Under the pieces are notes generated by a model. The model did no database searches. It was given only the letters and a program-made list of their open reading frames with translations, and was not told where the DNA came from. A program made the position numbers and the translations under genes. This document shows positions 55,470 through 64,000 of a stretch of 64,000 nucleotides of DNA, piece by piece (position 1 is the stretch's first letter; each line of letters starts with the position of its first letter). This DNA is from Leuctra nigra (lineage: Eukaryota; Arthropoda; Insecta; Plecoptera; Leuctridae): contig OW203765.1 of NCBI GenBank assembly GCA_934045905.1, positions 26,129,151-26,193,150 on the forward strand, in the 5' to 3' direction.

Positions 55470-58400
55470 CATCATTCAAGGGATCAATGCGGATCATGAT
55501 GTCGATGGCTAATCGACCTGTTGTCCCGTGTTACAGAGCTCGCTAGTGAGGGAGGCTGTCTACAGTTGTGATGGTTTGAAGCGTCGGAAAGCTTCAAGAG
55601 ATCAATGCGGATCATGATGTCGATGGCTAATCGACCTGTTGTCCCGTGTTACAGAGCTCGCTAGTGAGGGAGGCTGTCTACAGTTGTGATTGGTTTGAAG
55701 CGTCGGAAAGCTTCAAGAGATCAATGCGGATCATGATGTCGATGGCTAATCAACCTGTTGTCCCGTGTTACAGAGCTCGCTAGTGAGGGAGGCTGTCTAC
55801 AGTTGTGATTGGTTTGAAGCGTCGGAAAGCTTCAAGAGATCAATGCGGATCATGATGTCGATGGCTAATCAACCTGTTGTCCCGTGTTACAGAGCTCGCT
55901 AGTGAGGGAGGCTGCCTACGCTTGTGATTGGTTTGAAGCGTCGGAAAGCTTCAAGAGATCAATGCGGATCATGATTTCGATGGCTAATCAACCTGTTGTC
56001 CCGTGTTACAGAGCTCGCTAGTGAGGGAGGCTGTCTACGGTTGTGATTGGTTCGAAGCGTCAGACAGCTTCAAGAGATCAATGCGGATCATGATGTCGAT
56101 GGCTAATCAACCTGTTGTCCCGTGTTACAGAGCTCGCTAGTGAGGGAGGCTGTCTACAGTTGTGATTGGTTTGAAGCGTCGGAAAGCTTCAAGAGATCAA
56201 TGCGGATCATGATGTCGATGGCTCATCAACCTGTTGTCCCGTGTTACAGAGCTCGCTAGTGAGGGAGGCTGTCTACGGTTGTGATTGGTTTGAAGCGTCG
56301 GAAAGCTTCAAGAGATCAATGCGGATCATGATGTCGATGGCTAATCAACCTGTTGTCCCGTGTTACAGAGCTCGCTAGTGAGGGAGGCTGCCTACGCTTG
56401 TGATTGGTTTGAAGCGTCGGAAAGCTTCAAGAGATCAATGCGGATCATGATGTCGATGGCTAATCAACCTGTTGTCCCGTGTTACAGAGCTCGCTAGTGA
56501 GGGAGGCTGTCTAAGGTAGTGATTGGTTTGAAGCGTCGGAAAGCTTCAAGAGATCAATGCGGATCATGATGTCGATGGCTAATCGACCTGTTGTCCCGTG
56601 TTACAGAGCTCGCTAGTGAGGGAGGCTGTCTACGGTTGTGATTGGTTAGAAGCGTCGGAAAGCTTCAAGAGATCAATGCGGATCATGATGTCGATGGCTA
56701 ATCAACCTGTTGTGCCGTGTTACAGAGCTCGCTAGTGAGGGAGGCTGTCTACGGTTGTGATTGGTTCGAAGCGTCAGACAGCTTCAAGAGATCAATGCGG
56801 ATCATGATGTCGATGGCTAATCAACCTGTTGTCCCGTGTTACAGAGCTCGCTAGTGAGGGAGGCTGTCTACAGTTGTGATTGGTTTGAAGCGTCGGAAAG
56901 CTTCAAGAGATCAATGCGGATCATGATGTCGATGGCTAATCAACCTGTTGTTCCGTGTTACAGAGCTCGCTAGTGAGGGAGGCTGTCTACGCTTGTGATT
57001 GGTTCGAAGCGTCGGAAAGCTTCAAGAGATCAATGCGGATCATGATGTCGATGGCTAATCAACCTGTTGCCCCGTGTTACAGAGTGAAGCAGTGAGGGAG
57101 GCTGTCTACGGTTTTGATTGGTTTGAAGCGTCGGAAAGCTTCAAGAGATCAATGCGGATCATGATGTCGATGGCTCATCAACCTGTTGTCCCGTGTTACA
57201 GAGCTCGCTAGTGAGGGAGGCTGTCTACGCTTGTGATTGGTTCGAAGCGTCGGAAAGCTTCAAGAGATCAATGCGGATCATGATGTCGATGGCTAATCAA
57301 CCTGTTGTGCCGTGTTACAGAGCTCGCTAGTGAGGGAGGCTGTCTACGGTTGTGATTGGTTCGAAGCGTCAGACAGCTTCAAGAGATCAATGCGGATCAT
57401 GATGTCGATGGCTAATCAACCTGTTGTCCCGTGTTACAGAGCTCGCTAGTGAGGGAGGCTGTCTACAGTTGTGATTGGTTTGAAGCGTCGGAAAGCTTCA
57501 AGAGATCAATGCGGATCATGATGTCGATGGCTAATCAACCTGTTGTCCCGTGTTACAGAGCTCGCTAGTGAGGGAGGCTGTCTACAGTTGTGATTGGTTT
57601 GAAGCGTCGGAAAGCTTCAAGAGATCAATGCGGATCATGATGTCGATGGCTTATCAACCTGTTGTGCCGTGTTACAGAGCTCGCTAGTGAGGGAGGCTGT
57701 CTACGGTTGTGATTGGTTCGAAGCGTCAGACAGCTTCAAGAGATCAATGCGGATCATGATGTCAATGGCAAAATCAACCTGTTGTCCCGTGTTACAGAGC
57801 TCGCTAGTGAGGGAGGCTGTCTACAGTTGTGATTGGTTTGAAGCGTCGGAAAGCTTCAAGAGATCAATGCGGATCATGATGTCGATGGCTAATCAACCTG
57901 TTGTCCCGTGTTACAGAGCTCGCTAGTGAGGGAGGCTGTCTACGCTTGTGATTGGTTCGAAGCGTCGGAAAGCTTCAAGAGATCAATGCGGATCATGATG
58001 TCGATGGCTAATCAACCTGTTGTCCCGTGTTACAGAGCTCGCTAGTGAGGGAGGCTGTCTACAGTTGTGATTGGTTTGAAGCGTCGGAAAGCTTCAAGAG
58101 ATCAATGCGGATCATGATGTCGATGGCTAATCAACCTGTTGTCCCGTGTTACAGAGCTCGCTAGTGAGGGAGGCTGTCTACGCTTGTGATTGGTTCGAAG
58201 CGTCGGAAAGCTTCAAGAGATCAATGCGGATCATGATGTCGATGGCTAATCAACCTGTTGTCCCGTGTTACAGAGCTCGCTAGTGAGGGAGGCTGTCTAC
58301 AGTTGTGATTGGTTTGAAGCGTCGGAAAGCTTCAAGAGATCAATGCGGATCATGATGTCGATGGCTAATCAACCTGTTGTCCCGTGTTACAGAGCTCGCT

Positions 58401-61400
58401 AGTGAGGGAGGCTGTCTACGCTTGTGATTGGTTCGAAGCGTCGGAAAGCTTCAAGCGATCAATGCGGATCATGATGTCGATGGCTAATCAACCTGTTGTC
58501 CCGTGTCACAGAGCTCGCTAGTGAGGGAGGCTGTCTACGCTTGTGATTGGTTCGAAGCGTCGGAAAGCTTCAAGAGATCAATGCGGATCATGATGTCGAT
58601 GACTAATCAACCTGTTGTCCCGTGTTACAGAGCTCGCTAGTGAGGGAGGCTGTCTACAGTTGTGATTGGTTTGAAGCGTCGGAAAGCTTCAAGAGATCAA
58701 TGCGGATCATGATGTCGATGGCTAATCAACCTGTTGTCCCGTGTTACAGAGCTCGCTAGTGAGGGAGGCTGTCTACGCTTGTGATTGGTTCGAAGCGTCG
58801 GAAAGCTTCAAGAGATCAATGCGGATCATGATGTCGATGGCTAATCAACCTGTTGTCCCGTGTTACAGAGCTCGCTAGTGAGGGAGGCTGTCTACAGTTG
58901 TGATTGGTTTGAAGCGTCGGAAAGCTTCAAGAGATCAATGCGGATCATGATGTCGATGGCTAATCGACCTGTTGTCCCGTGTTACAGAGCTCGCTAGTGA
59001 GGGAGGCTGTCTACAGTTGTGATTGGTTTGAAGCGTCGGAAAGCTTCAAGAGATCAATGCGGATCATGATGTCGATGGCTAATCAACCTGTTGTCCCGTG
59101 TTACAGAGCTCGCTAGTGAGGGAGGCTGTCTACAGTTGTAATTGGTTTGAAGCGTCGGAAAGCTTCAAGAGATCAATGCGGATCATGATGTCGATGGCTA
59201 ATCAACCTGTTGTCCCGTGTTACAGAGCTCGCTAGTGAGGGAGGCTGTCTACGCTTGTGATTGGTTCGAAGCGTCGGAAAGCTTCAAGAGATCAATGCGG
59301 ATCATGATGTCGATGACTAATCAACCTGTTGTCCCGTGTTACAGAGCTCGCTAGTGAGGGAGGCTGTCTACAGTTGTGATTGGTTTGAAGCGTCGGAAAG
59401 CTTCAAGAGATCAATGCGGATCATGATGTCGATGGCTAATCAACCTTTTGTCCCGTGTTACAGAGCTCGCTAGTGAGGGAGGCTGTCTACGCTTGTGATT
59501 GGTTCGAAGCGTCGGAAAGCTTCAAGAGATCAATGCGGATCATGATGTCGATGGCTAATCAACCTGTTGTCCCGTGTTACAGAGCTCGCTAGTGAGGGAG
59601 GCTGTCTACAGTTGTGATTGGTTTGAAGCGTCGGAAAGCTTCAAGAGATCAATGCGGATCATAATGTCGATGGCTAATCGACCTGTTGTCCCGTGTTACA
59701 GAGCTCGCTAGTGAGGGAGGCTGTCTACAGTTGTGATTGGTTTGAAGCGTCGGAAAGCTTCAAGAGATCAATGCGGATCATGATGTCGATGGCTAATCAA
59801 CCTGTTGTCCCGTGTTACAGAGCTCGCTAGTGAGGGAGGCTGTCTACGCTTGTGATTGGTTCGAAGCGTCGGAAAGCTTCAAGAGATCAATGCGGATCAT
59901 GATGTCGATGGCTAATCAACCTGTTGTCCCGTGTTACAGAGCTCGCTAGTGAGGGAGGCTGTCTACAGTTGTGATTGGTTTGAAGCGTCGGAAAGTTTCA
60001 AGAGATCAATGCGGATCATGATGTCGATGGCTAATCAACCTGTTGTCCCGTGTTACAGAGCTCGCTAGTGAGGGAGGCTGTCTACGCTTGTGATTGGTTC
60101 GAAGCGTCGGAAAGCTTCAAGAGATCAATGCGGATCATGATGTCGATGGCTAATCAACCTGTTGTCCCGTGTTACAGAGCTCGCTAGTGAGGGAGGCTGT
60201 CAACAGTTGTGATTGGTTTGAAGCGTCGGAAAGCTTCAAGAGATCAATGCGGATCATGATGTCGATGGCTAATCAACCTGTTGTCCCGTGTTACAGAGCT
60301 CGCTAGTGAGGGAGGCTGTCTACGCTTGTGATTGGTTCGAAGCGTCGGAAAGCTTCAAGCGATCAATGCGGATCATGATGTCGATGGCTAATCAACCTGT
60401 TGTCCCGTGTTACAGAGCTCGCTTTTGAGGGAGGCTGTCTACGCTTGTGATTGGTTCGAAGCGTCGGAAAGCTTCAAGAGATCAATGCGGATCATGATGT
60501 CGATGGCTAATCAACCTGTTGTCCCGTGTTACAGAGCTCGCTAGTGAAGGAGGCTGTCTACAGTTGTGATTGGTTTGAAGCGTCGGAAAGCTTCAAGAGA
60601 TCAATGCGGATCATGATGTCGATGGCTAATCAACCTGTTGTCCCGTGTTACAGAGCTCGCTAGTGAGGGAGGCTGTCTACGCTTGTGATTGGTTCGAAGC
60701 GTCGGAAAGCTTCAAGAGATCAATGCGGATCATGATGTCGATGGCTAATCAACCTGTTGTCCCGTATTACAGAGCTCGCTAGTGAGGGAGGCTGTCTACA
60801 GTTGTGATTGGTTTGAAGCGTCGGAATGCTTCAAGAGATCAATGCGGATCATGATGTCGATGGCTAATCAACCTGTTGTCCCGTGTTACAGAGCTCGCTA
60901 GTGAGGGAGGCTGTCTACGCTTGTGATTGGTTCGAAGCGTCGGAAAGCTTCAAGAGATCAATGCGGATCATGATGTCGATGGCTAATCAACCTGTTGTCC
61001 CGTGTTACAGAGCTCGCTAGTGAGGGAGGCTGTCTACAGTTGTGATTGGTTTGAAGCGTCGGAAAGCTTCAAGAGATCAATGCGGATCATGATGTCGATG
61101 GCTAATCAACCTGTTGTCCCGTGTTACAGAGCTCGCTAGTGAGGGAGGCTGTCTACAGTTGTGATTGGTTTGAAGCGTCGGAAAGCTTCAAGAGATCAAT
61201 GCGGATCATGATGTCGATGGCTAATCAACCTGTTGTCCCGTGTTACAAAACTCGCTAGTGAGGGAGGCTGTCTACGCTTGTGATTGGTTCGAAGCGTCGG
61301 AAAGCTTCAAGAGATCAATGCGGATCATGATGTCGATGACTAATCAACCTGTTGTCCCGTGTTACAGAGCTCGCTAGTGAGGGAGGCTGTCTACAGTTGT

Positions 61401-64000
61401 GATTGGTTTGAAGCGTCGGAAAGCTTCAAGAGATCAATGCGGATCATGATGTCGATGGCTAATCAACCTTTTGTCCCGTGTTACAGAGCTCGCTAGTGAG
61501 GGAGGCTGTCTACGCTTGTGATTGGTTCGAAGCGTCGGAAAGCTTCAAGAGATCAATGCCGATCATGATGTCGATGGCTAATCAACCTGTTGTCCCGTGT
61601 TACAGAGCTCGCTAGTGAGGGAGGCTGTCTACAGTTGTGATTGGTTTGAAGCGTCGGAAAGCTTCAAGAGATCAATGCGGATCATAATGTCGATGGCTAA
61701 TCGACCTGTTGTCCCGTGTTACAGAGCTCGCTAGTGAGGGAGGCTGTCTACAGTTGTGATTGGTTTGAAGCGTCGGAAAGCTTCAAGAGATCAATGCGGA
61801 TCATGATGTCGATGGCTAATCAACCTGTTGTCCCGTGTTACAGAGCTCGCTAGTGAGGGAGGCTGTCTACGCTTGTGATTGGTTCGAAGCGTCGGAAAGC
61901 TTCAAGAGATCAATGCGGATCATGATGTCGATGGCTAATCAACCTGTTGTCCCGTGTTACAGAGCTCGCTAGTGAGGGAGGCTGTCTACAGTTGTGATTG
62001 GTTTGAAGCGTCGGAAAGCTTCAAGAGATCAATGCGGATCATGATGTCGATGGCTTATCAACCTGTTGTCCCGTGTTACAGAGCTCGCTAGTGAGGGAGG
62101 CTGTCTACAGTTGTGATTGGTTTGAAGCGTCGGAAAGCTTCAAGAGATCAATGCGGATCATGATGTCGATGGCTAATCAACCTGTTGTCCCGTGTTACAA
62201 AACTCGCTAGTGAGGGAGGCTGTCTACGCTTGTGATTGGTTCGAAGCGTCGGAAAGCTTCAAGAGATCAATGCGGATCATGATGTCGATGACTAATCAAC
62301 CTGTTGTCCCGTGTTACAGAGCTCGCTAGTGAGGGAGGCTGTCTACAGTTGTGATTGGTTTGAAGCGTCGGAAAGCTTCAAGAGATCAATGCGGATCATG
62401 ATGTCGATGGCTAATCAACCTTTTGTCCCGTGTTACAGAGCTCGCTAGTGAGGGAGGCTGTCTACGCTTGTGATTGGTTCGAAGCGTCGGAAAGCTTCAA
62501 GAGATCAATGCGGATCATGATGTCGATGGCTAATCAACCTGTTGTCCCGTGTTACAGAGCTCGCTAGTGAGGGAGGCTGTCTACAGTTGTGATTGGTTTG
62601 AAGCGTCGGAAAGCTTCAAGAGATCAATGCGGATCATAATGTCGATGGCTAATCGACCTGTTGTCCCGTGTTACAGAGCTCGCTAGTGAGGGAGGCTGTC
62701 TACAGTTGTGATTGGTTTGAAGCGTCGGAAAGCTTCAAGAGATCAATGCGGATCATGATGTCGATGGCTAATCAACCTGTTGTCCCGTGTTACAGAGCTC
62801 GCTAGTGAGGGAGGCTGTCTACAGTTGTGATTGGTTTGAAGCGTCGGAAAGCTTCAAGAGATCAATGCGGATCATGATGTCGATGGCTAATCAACCTGTT
62901 GTCCCGTGTTACAGAGCTCGCTAGTGAGGGAGGCTGTCTACGCTTGTGATTGGTTCGAAGCGTCGGAAAGCTTCAAGAGATCAATGCGGATCATGATGTC
63001 GATGGCTAATCAACCTGTTGTCCCGTGTTACAGAGCTCGCTAGTGAGGGAGGCTGTCAACAGTTGTGATTGGTTTGAAGCGTCGGAAAGCTTCAAGAGAT
63101 CAATGCGGATCATGATGTCGATGGCTAATCAACCTGTTGTCCCGTGTTACAGAGCTCGCTAGTGAGGGAGGCTGTCTACGCTTGTGATTGGTTCGAAGCG
63201 TCGGAAAGCTTCAAGCGATCAATGCGGATCATGATGTCGATGGCTAATCAACCTGTTGTCCCGTGTTACAGAGCTCGCTTTTGAGGGAGGCTGTCTACGC
63301 TTGTGATTGGTTCGAAGCGTCGGAAAGCTTCAAGAGATCAATGCGGATCATGATGTCGATGGCTAATCAACCTGTTGTCCCGTGTTACAGAGCTCGCTAG
63401 TGAGGGAGGCTGTCTACAGTTGTGATTGGTTTGAAGCGTCGGAAAGCTTCAAGAGATCAATGCGGATCATGATGTCGATGGCTAATCAACCTGTTGTCCC
63501 GTGTTACAGAGCTCGCTAGTGAGGGAGGCTGTCTACAGTTGTGATTGGTTTGAAGCGTCGGAAAGCTTCAAGAGATCAATGCGGATCATGATGTCGATGG
63601 CTAATCAACCTGTTGTCCCGTGTTACAGAGCTCGCTAGTGAGGGAGGCTGTCTACGCTTGTGATTGGTTCGAAGCGTCGGAAAGCTTCAAGAGATCAATG
63701 CGGATCATGATGTCGATGGCTAATCAACCTGTTGTCCCGTGTTACAGAGCTCGCTAGTGAGGGAGGCTGTCTACAGTTGTGATTGGTTTGAAGCGTCGGA
63801 AAGCTTCAAGAGATCAATGCGGATCATGATGTCGATGGCTAATCGACCTGTTGTCCCGTGTTACAGAGCTCGCTAGTGAGGGAGGCTGTCTACAGTTGTG
63901 ATTGGTTTGAAGCGTCGGAAAGCTTCAAGAGATCAATGCGGATCATGATGTCGATGGCTAATCAACCTGTTGTCCCGTGTTACAGAGCTCGCTAGTGAGG
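55470..64000 (+). repeat. Satellite array of odorant receptor exon 6 with its splice acceptor (119 bp unit, at least 72 acceptors)
   Basis: Each unit holds 106 bp of exon 6 (AGCTCGCTAGTGAGGGAGG through to aatcaacctgttg) plus the 13 bp acceptor tcccgtgttacag. Acceptors end at 55536 (first) and 63985 (last in view): 8449 bp, exactly 71 x 119; one unit of 118 bp and one of 120 bp cancel. The coding frame within nearly every unit is open (SSLVREAVYxCDWFEASESF, KRSMRIMMSMANQP), with x being S, A or G in three linked classes: ctacag with ggtttgaag, ctacgc with ggttcgaag, ctacgg with ggttcgaag and often gcgtcagacag. Reading past a unit gives VVPCYRAR and then TAG in the next unit. The array continues past the window edge. 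Confidence 0.95.

Noticed and set aside
57669..57926. 85 aa open frame with two exon-6 copies as a real gene
   Set aside because: It is open only because one unit has a single extra base; it lacks any start context and is part of the array.
55470..64000. CRISPR-like array because of regular repeats
   Set aside because: The whole 119 bp unit repeats, with no unique spacers; it is receptor exon plus acceptor, and the context is an insect gene.
55470..64000. Mutually exclusive alternative exons, as in Dscam
   Set aside because: The units lack the last 50 nt of exon 6 and its donor, so no upstream copy can serve as a complete alternative exon; they are also almost identical.

Overview
This window is from an insect nuclear genome. 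Five linked chemoreceptor genes of the insect olfactory receptor family (7tm_6), plus the last exon of a sixth, lie head to tail on the + strand. They are embedded in AT-rich introns and intergenic DNA packed with LINEs, LTR elements, hAT-like and foldback elements and a tRNA-derived SINE. The insect order cannot be fixed from sequence alone.

Receptor cluster. Each gene has seven exons with the same intron phases (1, 2, 2, 0, 0, 0). OR-0 contributes only its last exon (59-121). OR-A (3913-8476) is intact, about 472 aa. OR-B (11504-16609) is a sister duplicate of the A block but is a pseudogene: the start of exon 2 is deleted and a 793 bp element splits exon 3. OR-C (17088-22166, about 465 aa) and OR-D (23443-29839, about 511 aa) look intact. 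OR-E starts at 49415 and has exons 1-5 in the window; its real exons 6 and 7 lie past the right edge. Two decayed exon-2 fragments (about 3.1-3.57 kb and 10.73-11.2 kb) and an antisense exon-3 fragment (about 45.5 kb) are relics of the same family.

Main observation. Exon 6 (last transmembrane segment) together with its own 3' splice site is tandemly duplicated as a 119 bp unit of 106 bp exon plus 13 bp acceptor. The number of full acceptor-exon copies per gene is 1 in A, 2 in B, 1 in C, 3 in D and at least 72 in E, where it has become an exon-derived satellite filling 55.47-64.0 kb and running off the window. The satellite has linked sequence classes and higher-order repeats at exact multiples of 119 bp. 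Splicing into any copy but the last would reach an in-frame stop just inside the next unit.

Mobile DNA. Between OR-D and OR-E lie a young Gypsy-type element (29873-34449) and a four-level nest: a foldback element (about 34.66-44.7 kb) contains a deleted LTR element (34769-44385), which contains a second foldback element (35466-43581), which contains a CR1-like LINE with two intact ORFs (36539-41865). The LINE ORF1 protein carries a SAP-like motif, a PHD finger, a TARG1-like macrodomain and an SGNH-like domain. The foldback family carries a tail with repeated CRE-, ETS- and YY1-like motifs and a terminal hairpin followed by CTAG. Several insertions can be bounded because a paralogous receptor gene preserves the empty site.
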